A stretch of DNA of 64,000 bases from positions 3,856,001 to 3,920,000 of the forward strand of contig NZ_CP090974.1 of the NCBI RefSeq assembly GCF_021513195.1, given 5' to 3'. The notes beneath the pieces are model-generated. The model was not told the DNA's origin and did not search any database. It worked only from the letters and a program-made list of their open reading frames with translations. Within the stretch, counting starts at the first letter, position 1. Every line of letters starts with the position of its first letter. This DNA comes from Shewanella sp. OMA3-2 (GTDB lineage Bacteria; Pseudomonadota; Gammaproteobacteria; Enterobacterales; Shewanellaceae). Shown piece after piece: positions 9,915 through 19,239 of the stretch. The position numbers were made by a program, and so were the translations under genes.

Positions 9915-11330
9915 TTTCGCCGTATTAGTCAGTTCTGCAAAAATTTATTTGACAATAATAAAGCAGCGCCCGAGCTCGACACGCCGTTAGAAGAACAAAA
10001 CGGCCTGCGTTTGGACATCATTACACGTGATGGCCACGATATTTCGCGTCGTCAAATCAGCGAAAATGCACTAAAAGTGCTTTATCGCCTGCACAAATCA
10101 GGTTTTAAAGCCTATTTAGTCGGTGGCGGGGTTCGCGATATCTTGTTGGGACTTGAGCCTAAAGACTTTGACGTTGTGACCAATGCCACGCCAGATGAGA
10201 TCAAAAAATTATTCCGTAATTGTCGATTAGTCGGACGTCGTTTTCGCTTAGCACATATTGTTTTTGGTCGTGATGTTATTGAAGTGGCTACGTTTCGTGG
10301 ACATCATGGTGAGAACAGTGACACGATTTCAAAGTCAAATGCCGAAGGTCGCCTATTGCGTGACAACGTATACGGCGAAATTGATGAAGATGCTGAACGT
10401 CGCGACTTTACGGTTAACGCCTTATATTATGATATTAGTGACTTTTCTATCCGCAGTTATGGCGGTGGTATTGAGGATCTACAAGCTCGAACAATCAAGC
10501 TTATTGGCGATCCTGAAACCCGATATCGTGAAGATCCGGTTCGCATGCTACGCGCAGTAAGGTTTGCGACAAAATTATCGATGCAAATTGATCCAATATC
10601 TGCCGCGCCCATTAAATCATTAGCACCACTATTAGCCGATATTCCTGCCGCGCGTATGTACGAAGAAGTATTAAAACTTTTCTTTGCTGGTAAGGCACTT
10701 GCTAATTATCAAATGATGCAAGATTTTGATTTGTTTGGGCCACTATTCCCACAAATACAAGGTGTTATTGCTGACGACCCTAGAGGTAATGCGGCTAAAA
10801 TGCTCAATGCAGTTATGCGCAGCACTGACGATCGCGTTAACCAAGATAAACCTGTTACACCCGCATTCTTTTATGCGGCAATACTTTGGTATCCGTTAAA
10901 GCAACGTGCTGACGATATCGCCCTTGAAAGTGGCTTGGCATTATATGATGCACAAGTTGCTGCTATGGGTGATGTTATGGAAGAGCAATGTCGCACTATT
11001 AGCATTCCACGTCGTTTCAGTACACCTGCAAAAGATATTTGGCAATTACAGCTTAGATTTGAGCGTAGCCAAGGTTCACGCGCATTTAAATTGTTAGAGC
11101 ACCCTAAATTCCGTGCAGCATATGATTTATTATTACTTCGCGGTGAAGCTGAAGGCGGCAGTGTGGCTAAACAGGCTGCCTGGTGGAAATTATTTGTTGA
11201 AGCCGATGAAGCACAGCGCGGTAATATTGCTAAAGGCTCAGGCAAAACAAGCGGAAATCGTAATCGTAATACCGCGCAACGTAAAAGAAAGCGCAAGCCT
11301 GCAGCTAAAACGGACTCAACAGCAGAGTAA
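9912..11330 (+). CDS. pcnB: Poly(A) polymerase I, translated from an AUU start
   Basis: Adds 3' poly(A) tails to RNAs and so promotes their decay. It is a member of the class II nucleotidyltransferase family: LVGGGVRDILLG around residues 71-82, DFDVVT at 85-90 with the metal-binding acids, RRDFTVNALYY, and ETRYREDPVRMLRAVRFA. A basic tail (RKRKRKPAAK) closes the protein, as in PcnB rather than the CCA enzyme. With the AUU start it has 472 residues; the first conventional start codon, TTG at 10011, would remove the conserved N-terminus. In E. coli the inefficient AUU keeps PcnB scarce, and the same control is inferred here. The stop overlaps the folK start by one base. Confidence 0.95.
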   Translation: MFRRISQFCKNLFDNNKAAPELDTPLEEQNGLRLDIITRDGHDISRRQISENALKVLYRLHKSGFKAYLVGGGVRDILLGLEPKDFDVVTNATPDEIKKLFRNCRLVGRRFRLAHIVFGRDVIEVATFRGHHGENSDTISKSNAEGRLLRDNVYGEIDEDAERRDFTVNALYYDISDFSIRSYGGGIEDLQARTIKLIGDPETRYREDPVRMLRAVRFATKLSMQIDPISAAPIKSLAPLLADIPAARMYEEVLKLFFAGKALANYQMMQDFDLFGPLFPQIQGVIADDPRGNAAKMLNAVMRSTDDRVNQDKPVTPAFFYAAILWYPLKQRADDIALESGLALYDAQVAAMGDVMEEQCRTISIPRRFSTPAKDIWQLQLRFERSQGSRAFKLLEHPKFRAAYDLLLLRGEAEGGSVAKQAAWWKLFVEADEAQRGNIAKGSGKTSGNRNRNTAQRKRKRKPAAKTDSTAE

Positions 11331-11818
11331 TGACTTTAGTTTATGTCGCCTTAGGGGCTAACCTTGCAGACCCCGTGCAACAACTAAATCAAGCCGTTGT
11401 TGCATTAAAAAAGATCGCGATTACTGGTGAAATTACAGTTTCGAGTTATTATAGCTCAACGCCCATGGGTGATGTTGTTCAGCCTGATTATGTTAATGCA
11501 GTAGCCTGTTTTAATACTCAGCTTGACCCCATTGAGTTACTTAATAGTTTGCAAGAAATTGAACAACGGCAAGGCCGGGTGCGTAATGAACGTTGGGGGC
11601 CAAGAACCTTAGATCTTGATCTATTATTATATGGTTTAGACACGATTGATCTACCGAGATTACGAGTCCCACATTATGGTATGAAAGAACGCAGCTTTGT
11701 ATTGATCCCGCTGGCTGAAATTGCTGAAGACTTAATCTTACCCTGTCATCAAGCACTTAAATCGTTACTGACGCCAGAAATGCGGCGGTCATTGCACAAA
11801 ATACCGAATAGAAATTGA
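11330..11818 (+). CDS. folK: 6-hydroxymethyl-7,8-dihydropterin pyrophosphokinase (HPPK)
   Basis: Transfers pyrophosphate from ATP to 6-hydroxymethyl-dihydropterin in folate synthesis. The HPPK signature RWGPRTLDLDLLLYG is intact, as is the N-terminal VALGANLADP, and 162 residues is the normal length. The ATG overlaps the pcnB stop (TAATG), so translation is coupled; pcnB-folK is a widely conserved pair. Its neighbours panB and panC begin 62 nt downstream and are probably in the same transcript. Confidence 0.95.
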   Translation: MTLVYVALGANLADPVQQLNQAVVALKKIAITGEITVSSYYSSTPMGDVVQPDYVNAVACFNTQLDPIELLNSLQEIEQRQGRVRNERWGPRTLDLDLLLYGLDTIDLPRLRVPHYGMKERSFVLIPLAEIAEDLILPCHQALKSLLTPEMRRSLHKIPNRN

Positions 11819-11880
11819 TTTCACCGCTTTAGAGTATATGCACCATAGCGTATAAATTTGAATTGTATTAAGAGTCTACT

Positions 11881-12675
11881 ATGTCAAAAGTCACTAGTTC
11901 TACCCTATTGAAGTTCAAAAAAGAAGGCAAAAAATTCACTGCATTAACGGCATATGATGCCAGTTTTGCAGGAGCCTTTGACAGCGAAGGGATTGATGTT
12001 TTATTAGTGGGTGACTCTATGGGAATGGTTTTACAGGGTCATGATGATACCTTACCTGTTACCGTTGCTGATATTGCCTATCACACAGCATGCGTACGTC
12101 GCGGTATAAACCGTGCTTTACTGATCGCCGATATGCCATTTATGAGCTATGCCACTGCAGAGCAAACTATGCAAAACGCTGCAATATTAATGCAAGCAGG
12201 CGCTAACATGGTCAAAGTTGAAGGTGGTCACTGGCTACTTGAAAGCGTTAGAATGCTCACAGAGCGTGGTATTCCTGTTTGCGCTCATTTAGGATTAACA
12301 CCTCAATCTGTTCATGTATTTGGGGGCTTTAAAGTCCAAGGACGCGATGCCGATAATGCACAACGTATTTTAGATGAAGCCAAAGCCTTACAAGCTGCTG
12401 GCGCTCAATTATTAGTGCTTGAATGTATTCCGGCAACGTTAGCTAAAACAATCACAGAAGCACTTTTCATTCCGGTGATTGGTATTGGTGCGGGTGCGGA
12501 TACTGACGGTCAAATCTTAGTTATGCATGATGTTTTAGGTATATCAAGTGGTTACATTCCTCGTTTTTCAAAAAATTACCTAAAACAAACGGGTGAGATC
12601 CGCAGTGCCATTCGAGCGTATATTGACGAAGTTGCTGACGGTTCATTCCCCGCTGAAGAACATATTTTTAATTAA
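11881..12675 (+). CDS. panB: 3-methyl-2-oxobutanoate hydroxymethyltransferase
   Basis: First committed step of pantothenate synthesis: transfers a hydroxymethyl group from methylene-tetrahydrofolate to ketoisovalerate, forming ketopantoate. Recognised by [28 protein letters not shown] and [20 protein letters not shown]. The 264 residues are typical. Its folate cofactor ties it loosely to the preceding folK. panC follows after 23 nt with no terminator between, so the two form an operon. Confidence 0.96.
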   Translation: MSKVTSSTLLKFKKEGKKFTALTAYDASFAGAFDSEGIDVLLVGDSMGMVLQGHDDTLPVTVADIAYHTACVRRGINRALLIADMPFMSYATAEQTMQNAAILMQAGANMVKVEGGHWLLESVRMLTERGIPVCAHLGLTPQSVHVFGGFKVQGRDADNAQRILDEAKALQAAGAQLLVLECIPATLAKTITEALFIPVIGIGAGADTDGQILVMHDVLGISSGYIPRFSKNYLKQTGEIRSAIRAYIDEVADGSFPAEEHIFN

Positions 12676-12698
12676 TTATTTCACAGGTTTAATTCATC

Positions 12699-13544
12699 AT
12701 GATCACCACTGCCGCCATCTCAAAAGTTCGCGATCAAGTTAACGCTTGGCGCATTAAAGGTGAAACAGTTGCATTTGTCCCAACGATGGGAAATTTACAT
12801 CAAGGACATATAACCCTTGTCAGTAAAGCGCTGAAACAAGCTGACCATGTTGTGGTGTCTATTTTTGTCAATCCCCTGCAATTTGGTAAAAATGAAGACT
12901 TAGGGGCTTATCCACGCACCTTAGCAGCAGACAAACAGGCCTTAATTGACGCAGGTGCTGCGTTATTATTTACCCCGACACCAGAAACTATTTACCCCAA
13001 GGGCTTAGATAAACAAACCTTTATAGAAGTGCCAGAAATCGGCGATGAGCTTTGCGGCGCAAGTCGTCCAGGTCATTTTCGTGGTGTTGCCACCATAGTG
13101 AATAAGCTTTTTAACATAGTTCAGCCAGACATGGCATTTTTTGGCAACAAAGACTTCCAACAATTGTTAGTGATTAAAACGATGGTCGCTGACCTATCGT
13201 TACCCATTAATATTATTGGTGTGGAAACGATTCGTGAGCCATCAGGTTTAGCCATGAGTTCGCGTAATGGTTATTTAACTGCTGAAGAAAAAATCAATGC
13301 TGCTGCGCTTAAACAGGCATTAGATAAAATGGCACTCAATATTCAACAAGGCGTGAGTATTATTCAGGCCAGCGAACATGCCACAGCATCACTGATTAAG
13401 GCCGGCTTTACGCCAGACTATCTTGAAGTGCGCAATAGCCACAATTTGCAACCCGTAACCCCTGAAGATAACAATTTGGTGATTGTCGCGGCAGCATATT
13501 TAGGAAAAGCGCGTCTTATCGATAATTTAATATTTAACCGATAA
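12699..13544 (+). CDS. panC: Pantothenate synthetase (pantoate-beta-alanine ligase)
   Basis: Condenses pantoate with beta-alanine using ATP. The nucleotidyltransferase features are present: [11 protein letters not shown] with the HxGH motif, [20 protein letters not shown], and the SSRNGYL loop. The 281 residues match the family. It ends the folK-panB-panC run before a strong terminator. No panD (aspartate decarboxylase) follows, so beta-alanine must come from a gene elsewhere. Confidence 0.96.
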   Translation: MITTAAISKVRDQVNAWRIKGETVAFVPTMGNLHQGHITLVSKALKQADHVVVSIFVNPLQFGKNEDLGAYPRTLAADKQALIDAGAALLFTPTPETIYPKGLDKQTFIEVPEIGDELCGASRPGHFRGVATIVNKLFNIVQPDMAFFGNKDFQQLLVIKTMVADLSLPINIIGVETIREPSGLAMSSRNGYLTAEEKINAAALKQALDKMALNIQQGVSIIQASEHATASLIKAGFTPDYLEVRNSHNLQPVTPEDNNLVIVAAAYLGKARLIDNLIFNR

Positions 13545-13671
13545 TGGCCATCACTAAAGTTCTAGTGTTGAATAGTTCTAATGTGGAATAAAAGTCGATA
13601 CTTTAACTTAAGCCATATCAACCTCTAGCAAGCCTATATTCTGCCATAGAGAACCCCCCTAATACCCACTA

Positions 13672-13716
13672 TAACGCCTTTCTCAGTTATTCTAACTAAG
13701 AAAGGCGTTATTTTTA
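13672..13716 (+). terminator. Strong intrinsic terminator after panC
   Basis: A 12-bp stem TAACGCCTTTCT / AGAAAGGCGTTA whose loop can add a five-pair AGTTA/TAACT extension, followed by six T. It lies in the 372-nt gap 13545-13916; the remainder of that gap shows no gene and no clear operator. Confidence 0.8.
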
Positions 13717-13916
13717 GTAGCATTAATAGCAAAAAAAACCTGATACTAAATATTACATGTGTCAAAAAGAAATCAATTGTCAATAAACTGGTTTTGTCGG
13801 TACACTTGCTGTGTTTATTTAGGATAAATTTATCTAACATTTTTATGCGCTAACGCTACGATGATCCTATACTAATTAACGGTATATCGTGGATTTACAG
13901 AAGGATATGTGGCCGC

Positions 13917-14441
13917 ATGGCAAAAATTTTATATTTATTGGTGCTTTTGCTCAGTCCCTTTATGGTACTAGGGAACACTAATGCCATTTATAAATGCATG
14001 AAGGATGATAAAGTCGTCTTTAGTCATAGCGTTTGCCCAGAAGCATTCCGCCAACATAAAATTGAATACGAAAATGGTATTACTACCGAAGTCGACTCAG
14101 ATAAACGCGAAATAAAAATTGACCCTCTCAAAGCGCTGCTTAACAAGCAAACTATTTCAAAAGAAAAGTTACTCCAATTACTAGACTCAGAGATCTACCG
14201 CCTTAAGCAAGAAAATAGTTACTTTGAAATTCTGCGTGCAAGTGAAGTACAAAAATTAGATCGTAAGCGTTTTTGGCAAACTCAAGCCAAAGATGACCCT
14301 AGTTATGGATTAGAATTACAAGAAATTAATCAACGCTTTGACGAGCTGATTCTCAGTAATAACAATGTGATGAAAGTATTGAACCTGCATAAATCAAAAA
14401 TTGAAGCAGAAGCGTCACCAGATGAGTTAATGAGTCAGTAA
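13917..14441 (+). CDS. Exported DUF4124-domain protein, function unknown
   Basis: Residues 1-20 form a signal peptide (hydrophobic LYLLVLLLSPFMVLG then NTNA). The next segment, AIYKCMKDDKVVFSHSVCP, has the two cysteines and the K/D/G-x-V-x-F-S pattern of DUF4124, a small periplasmic domain of unknown role. The C-terminal hundred residues are predicted helical and charged, with no further match I recognise. The ATG is preceded by AGAAGGA, though at a rather long spacing of about 11. It is monocistronic between the panC terminator and the convergent yheV. Confidence 0.75.
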   Translation: MAKILYLLVLLLSPFMVLGNTNAIYKCMKDDKVVFSHSVCPEAFRQHKIEYENGITTEVDSDKREIKIDPLKALLNKQTISKEKLLQLLDSEIYRLKQENSYFEILRASEVQKLDRKRFWQTQAKDDPSYGLELQEINQRFDELILSNNNVMKVLNLHKSKIEAEASPDELMSQ

Positions 14442-14631
14442 TAGATACCTTACCCCTGCAAACCAAACAAGGCATCAAACATGAGCCATATACAGTTTGT
14501 CAGCCGCATGAGTATTCTTGTTAGCTAGCGTGTTTCTTCAAGTTCAATGCTGACCACTATTTTCGTTATCACCATTGTCAGCAAACCCTTTACTGATCAA
14601 AATATTAACCGTTCAACAAGCCTATTCTAAA

Positions 14632-14657
14632 AAGGGACATAAAACCGTGAGTCCCTT
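14632..14657 (-). terminator. Intrinsic terminator of yheV
   Basis: Seven-base-pair stem AAGGGAC / GTCCCTT followed by five T in the minus direction. The rest of the 14442-14680 gap shows nothing else recognisable. Confidence 0.6.
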
Positions 14658-14680
14658 CAAAATACTATCCCCTACCAAGA

Positions 14681-14878
14681 TTACTCTGGCTTAAATACCC
14701 CGATCATATTACCGGTGGATTTTTTAGGCACTTCAATATCGGTTTGCTGCTCACGGTAATCACACTCGGTACACTCAATTGTTTCAATATTATTTTCTTT
14801 GAATAATAGAATACTGTCTTTTGCGCCACATTTAGGGCATTTAGCCCCCGCTACAAAGCGTTTTTTTATTTTTGTCAT
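14681..14878 (-). CDS. yheV: Small zinc-ribbon protein, YheV family
   Basis: A 65-residue protein with paired CPKC and CTEC motifs spaced as in a zinc ribbon, matching the YheV family (putative metal-binding, function unknown). In E. coli yheV sits upstream of yheS next to kefB/kefG; here it is divergent from yheS, which supports the call. It is likely cytoplasmic, without signal peptide. The ribosome-binding site is weak (GAGAG). Confidence 0.85.
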   Translation of the reverse strand: MTKIKKRFVAGAKCPKCGAKDSILLFKENNIETIECTECDYREQQTDIEVPKKSTGNMIGVFKPE

Positions 14879-15018
14879 CAGACACTCTCAATTCGGGTTA
14901 ATTAGATCACAGCGGCTATTTTGCCATGGAAGCAGCGTATCCGTCCTGTCATTGTGGGAAATAAATTGCGAATACGGTATTATCCACCCACTTTATTTTA
15001 CAGCTTCAAGTTGCGTTC

Positions 15019-16938
15019 ATGATCAGTATTAGCCAGGCACAATTAATTCGGGGCAGCAAAACCTTACTTGACGAAGCCTCTGTGACAATTTACCCAGGTC
15101 ACAAAGTAGGATTAGTCGGCGCCAATGGCACCGGAAAAACGTCATTATTGGCATTGATTTTAGGCCATTTACACCTAGATAAAGGCGAGTTCTCATTACC
15201 CGCTAATTGGCAAATATCCTCTGTCGCCCAAGAAACTCCCGCGCTTGATGTATCAGCATTAGAATATGTATTAGATGGTGACACAGAGTTCCGCCAACTT
15301 GAAGCTCAACTGGTCACAGCTCAAGATGACAATGATGGTAATGCCATCGCGCTTATTCACGGTAAAATTGATGCTATTGGTGGATACGCTATACGCGCTC
15401 GAGCTGGCGCACTATTAGCCGGTTTAGGTTTTGGCGATGCAGAACAGAGTAATCCGGTTAAAAGCTTCTCAGGTGGCTGGCGGATGCGCTTAAACCTGGC
15501 ACAAGCGCTATTATGCCGCTCAGACTTATTATTACTTGATGAACCCACCAACCACTTAGACTTAGATACCATGTACTGGTTAGAAGGTTGGATTAAGTCT
15601 TATCAAGGCACCTTGATTTTAATTTCCCATGACCGTGATTTCATTGATGCTATCGTGGATGAAATTATCCATGTTGAACATCATAAGCTTAACTTCTATA
15701 AAGGCGGTTATACTGCATTTGAACATGTGCGTGCCGAGCGTTTATCACAACAACAAGTGGCTTTTGAACGTCAACAAAAAGAACGAGCACACATGCAGTC
15801 TTTTGTTGACCGTTTTCGCTATAAAGCCAGTAAAGCCAAGCAAGCGCAAAGCCGCCTAAAAGCATTAGAGCGCATGGCTGAGCTACTGCCGTCTCAAGCT
15901 GATAACCCTTTTCAAATGGCATTTCGCGAACCCGAAGCTTTACCCAATCCATTAATAAAAATGGAACAAGTTGCTGTGGGTTATGGTGATAAAACAATTT
16001 TAAGTCAAGTGCAGCTTAACTTAGTCCCAGGGGCACGAATTGGTTTACTAGGTCGAAATGGTGCCGGTAAATCAACGCTAATTAAATTATTATCCGGCCA
16101 GCTTCAAGCATTATCAGGTAAGTATGAGCCTAACCCAGGACTAAACATTGGTTACTTTGCTCAGCATCAAATTGAATTTTTGCAATTAGATGATACTCCT
16201 ATGCAGCATCTTTCTCGCTTAGCCGCGCCAAGTGTTCGCGAGCAAGAGTTACGTAATTTTTTAGGCGGATTTGGGTTTAATGGTGATATGGCATTAGCCC
16301 CTGTGAGACCTTTTTCCGGTGGCGAAAAAGCTCGTTTAGTGCTGGCATTATTAGTGTGGCAACGCCCTAACCTGCTTTTATTAGATGAACCCACCAACCA
16401 CCTTGACTTAGAAATGCGCCATGCATTAACCATGGCACTGCAAACCTTTGAAGGCGCAATGGTTATCGTATCGCATGATCGCCACTTATTACGCCTGAGC
16501 TGCAGTGATTACTACCTTGTCGACCAAGGTGTGGTGAAGTCTTTCGACGGTGATCTAGATGATTATCATCAATGGTTATTAGATGCGGCAAAAGCGGCGC
16601 AAGCTAATCAGAAGTCTGACAATGCCAATACAGATACACCACAAATTGACAAAAAACAGCTAAAAAGAATTGAAGCTGAATTACGTCAACAGGTGTCACC
16701 GTTAAGAAAACAGCAAACGAAATTAGAAACTGAACAACAAAAATTTACTGACCGATTAGCCGAACTTGAAGTGACATTGGCGGATGGCAGCCTTTATGAA
16801 GCGGAAAACAAAGCCAAGATGACCCAAGTGCTTAATGAGCGGACGAAGCTGACTCAGGCGATGGATGAAAGTGAAATGAACTGGTTAGAAATACAAGAGC
16901 AAATAGAAGCTATAGAACAATCATTCAAAGCAGAGTAA
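15019..16938 (+). CDS. yheS: ABC-F family ATPase YheS, ribosome-associated
   Basis: A soluble protein with two ABC ATPase domains and no membrane segment, the layout of ABC-F factors that act in the ribosomal E site. Walker A motifs are GANGTGKTS at about 34-42 and GRNGAGKST at about 345-353. Both signature loops (SFSGGWRMRL, PFSGGEKARL) and both Walker B LLLDEPTNHLDL motifs are present. The arginine-rich interdomain P-site tether segment (RFRYKASKAKQAQSRLKAL) and a coiled-coil C-terminus are visible. The 639 residues match YheS. Divergent from yheV, upstream of yheT/yheU/prkB/crp as in enterobacteria, though other genes intervene here. Confidence 0.93.
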   Translation: MISISQAQLIRGSKTLLDEASVTIYPGHKVGLVGANGTGKTSLLALILGHLHLDKGEFSLPANWQISSVAQETPALDVSALEYVLDGDTEFRQLEAQLVTAQDDNDGNAIALIHGKIDAIGGYAIRARAGALLAGLGFGDAEQSNPVKSFSGGWRMRLNLAQALLCRSDLLLLDEPTNHLDLDTMYWLEGWIKSYQGTLILISHDRDFIDAIVDEIIHVEHHKLNFYKGGYTAFEHVRAERLSQQQVAFERQQKERAHMQSFVDRFRYKASKAKQAQSRLKALERMAELLPSQADNPFQMAFREPEALPNPLIKMEQVAVGYGDKTILSQVQLNLVPGARIGLLGRNGAGKSTLIKLLSGQLQALSGKYEPNPGLNIGYFAQHQIEFLQLDDTPMQHLSRLAAPSVREQELRNFLGGFGFNGDMALAPVRPFSGGEKARLVLALLVWQRPNLLLLDEPTNHLDLEMRHALTMALQTFEGAMVIVSHDRHLLRLSCSDYYLVDQGVVKSFDGDLDDYHQWLLDAAKAAQANQKSDNANTDTPQIDKKQLKRIEAELRQQVSPLRKQQTKLETEQQKFTDRLAELEVTLADGSLYEAENKAKMTQVLNERTKLTQAMDESEMNWLEIQEQIEAIEQSFKAE

Positions 16939-17062
16939 CTGGATATTATTAGCAGAATCACGGGCTAAAAACTAGCGAAGTAACTGGTTAACGTTAGCAA
17001 AAGGCCCGTGCGCGCCTCTAATGGTTCATCTAAACTTGAGTAAGGTAAATGAGTGATCTTCA

Positions 17063-17554
17063 ATGACAACATTTTCTAATGAAATCTGGGGACAATGCGA
17101 ACAAAGATATCTGTGTGATCCACAAGCCTATATTGCGCTGCAAGACAAGTACCAAGTAAATGTTAATTTGTTATTACTGGCGCAATATTTAGATCAACAA
17201 TCTTATCAGCTTAGCCTTAAGCATTGGCAGCAATTAGCCAATGTCATTGCCCCATGGGAAGCCGAGGTATTGAAACCTTATCGTCAATTACGTCGATTGG
17301 CCAAAGCGCATTTAGCCATTGATGAATATCAAAAGATGCTAAAGGTTGAATTGATGCTGGAACGCAAATCACAAACAATGCTATTACAGCATATTAATCT
17401 CATTCAAGCAGAGCCAACTGCATCTGACAACACAGGGAAAGACGCCCTGGTTAATATCCATCCACCTATTAATGTCACAGTTAGCACTGCAAGCCACAAT
17501 AGCTGCCACTATTTAAGCCTATTTGGTCTAACAGTGGCACACCTACCAGGTTAG
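17063..17554 (+). CDS. TIGR02444 / DUF2390 family protein
   Basis: A conserved proteobacterial protein of unknown function. The family core is recognisable: an N-terminal FSNEIW segment followed by LQDKYQVNVNLLLLAQYLDQQ, then a helical region. It is soluble, 163 residues, without signal peptide. It lies 124 nt after yheS on the same strand and is often found downstream of that gene, so it may be co-transcribed. The intervening gap contains a seven-base inverted repeat (CACGGGC / GCCCGTG, 16959-17010) with no T-run, so it is not called a terminator. Confidence 0.75.
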   Translation: MTTFSNEIWGQCEQRYLCDPQAYIALQDKYQVNVNLLLLAQYLDQQSYQLSLKHWQQLANVIAPWEAEVLKPYRQLRRLAKAHLAIDEYQKMLKVELMLERKSQTMLLQHINLIQAEPTASDNTGKDALVNIHPPINVTVSTASHNSCHYLSLFGLTVAHLPG

Positions 17555-17585
17555 CGACAACACCTTAGCCACAACACTAATAACT

Positions 17586-17607
17586 TGGGTCGGTTTATAC
17601 CGACCCA
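17586..17607. terminator. Probable bidirectional terminator between convergent genes
   Basis: An eight-base-pair G+C-rich stem TGGGTCGG / CCGACCCA with a TTTATA loop sits between the convergent TIGR02444 gene and the GMC oxidoreductase. T-runs are weak on both sides. Confidence 0.5.
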
Positions 17608-17616
17608 CAATTATTG

Positions 17617-19203
17617 TTAACTGGCTTTCAACTTTTCAGCCAGCATTGTGGCATTTCTAGCCACTATTCCATAAATAGATAACTGTGGATTAGCACCTAG
17701 GCTGGTTTGGAACATCGAACCGTCAAACACCGACAAATTAGTAAAATAATGCGATTGACCAAAACTATCTACCATCGCCTTGGTGGTGTCCTCTCCCATA
17801 GGGCAGCCGCCCATTACGTGTGCCGAGGCGACAATGGTTTTCAGCAAACGTAAGTCCATTGAACCAATAACGTCTTGTGCTTGCTTCCAGGAGGTTATGA
17901 AATCTAATCCATCATTCATCGGCAATACTTTTCTAGCTCCTGCGGCAAACTGTAACTCTGCCATTGATAGAAAAGCTTTTCTTGCTGCGGCCCAAAAATC
18001 ACTTGATAACGGATAATCTAATGCAAAACCATGGTCAGTCAAACGCACTTGACCACCAATACACTGCTCATTAAATCCATCTCTAACCAAAGCAATCATT
18101 ACTTGCATTTTGTTAAAGTTAGCCATTAATTGCGCATGACTTTGACCAAAACCAATAGTTTTAGATGCGATCAACACTGGGTGAATAGGGGCAACTTCTA
18201 ACTTATAACCTAAGTCCCCCGCGGCACCGTCTCGCCACACAAATTGATCTGAATAAATAGACTGAGGTGCGCCACTGTGACCGTTAATCTGCTCATCAAA
18301 CAAACCACCAGACAACAGCGAAGGATGTAGAAAAGTTTTGCCCAATAACTTGTGTGGATCAGGCACATTAGAGCGCATTAAAATGGTTGGGGTATGAATG
18401 GCGCCAGCGCTTAAAATATAATGTTTAGCACTGAAGGTTAACTCAACACTACTAGGCTTTAAGCCCTCAGTTAACGCCACAGCGGTTAAGCCGCTAACTT
18501 TTTCGCCACTGTGCTCAAGTTTAGTCACCTTAGCCCGTGAAATAAGGGTAGCGCCTTTATTTAATGCTGCAGGAATCGTGGTTACCAGCATAGATTGCTT
18601 GGCGTTAACCGGACAACCCATACCGCAATAACCTGTATTCCAACATCCGGCTACATTACGCTTAATAACCGTATGTTCCCAGCCAAGTTTCTCACAACCT
18701 TCACGTAACACACCATTATTACGATTGGGTTCATGTTTCCACTCTGTAATATTGAGCCGTTGTTCCATTTTTTCAAACCAAGGCAGCATCTCTTCTGCTG
18801 AGGTGTTGATAACTGAACGCTCTGATGCCCAAAAATCAAGAGTTTGCTTAGGAGTACGAATTGACGTGGTCCAGTTAATGGTAGTCGACCCACCCACGGC
18901 TCGGCCTTGAAATATACCTATGCCTTTGTCGGCTGTTTTCATTGCTGCGGCTTGTTGATACAAATTAGGGTATGCGTGACGCTCTTCCATATCAAAGTCT
19001 TTAGAAGACTTAAGCGGGCCGCCTTCTATCATAATAACCGTCAGCCCTGCTTCGGTAAGTACTTCTGCTGCGGTTCCACCACCTGCGCCGGTTCCAACAA
19101 TGATAACATCAGCTTCAAAATGACGATTTTTCTGTAAAGTACTAGCATCAATGTGCTGCCAGCCTGAATCTAAACCTGTTGTAATGGGATCAATGATAGC
19201 CAA
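17617..19203 (-). CDS. GMC family FAD-dependent oxidoreductase
   Basis: A glucose-methanol-choline family flavoenzyme, 528 residues. The FAD Rossmann motif VGTGAGGGTAAE starts near residue 36, followed by IEGGP and GRAVGGSTTINW. The C-terminal active-site region has AHVMGGCPMG with the conserved His and the closing NPQLSIYG block. A cysteine cluster (GCWNTGYCGMGCPVNAK) resembles that of long-chain alcohol oxidase/dehydrogenase-like members. There is no signal peptide of its own. The upstream gene, 36 nt away, encodes a small Tat-signal protein, so the flavoprotein may be exported with it. The substrate cannot be read from sequence. Confidence 0.85.
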   Translation of the reverse strand: MAIIDPITTGLDSGWQHIDASTLQKNRHFEADVIIVGTGAGGGTAAEVLTEAGLTVIMIEGGPLKSSKDFDMEERHAYPNLYQQAAAMKTADKGIGIFQGRAVGGSTTINWTTSIRTPKQTLDFWASERSVINTSAEEMLPWFEKMEQRLNITEWKHEPNRNNGVLREGCEKLGWEHTVIKRNVAGCWNTGYCGMGCPVNAKQSMLVTTIPAALNKGATLISRAKVTKLEHSGEKVSGLTAVALTEGLKPSSVELTFSAKHYILSAGAIHTPTILMRSNVPDPHKLLGKTFLHPSLLSGGLFDEQINGHSGAPQSIYSDQFVWRDGAAGDLGYKLEVAPIHPVLIASKTIGFGQSHAQLMANFNKMQVMIALVRDGFNEQCIGGQVRLTDHGFALDYPLSSDFWAAARKAFLSMAELQFAAGARKVLPMNDGLDFITSWKQAQDVIGSMDLRLLKTIVASAHVMGGCPMGEDTTKAMVDSFGQSHYFTNLSVFDGSMFQTSLGANPQLSIYGIVARNATMLAEKLKAS

Positions 19204-19239
19204 TTGAAGCGTCTCCTTTAGGCAAGCAAGTTGGGTTAT

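Noticed and set aside
10011..10013. TTG as the start of pcnB
   Set aside because: It would remove 33 conserved residues; the AUU at 9912 has a ribosome-binding site and matches E. coli.
13634..13840. 68-codon minus-strand frame after panC
   Set aside because: It spans the panC terminator and has no plausible ribosome-binding site or homology.
16959..17010. CACGGGC/GCCCGTG inverted repeat after yheS as terminator
   Set aside because: The loop is 38 nt and no T-run follows.
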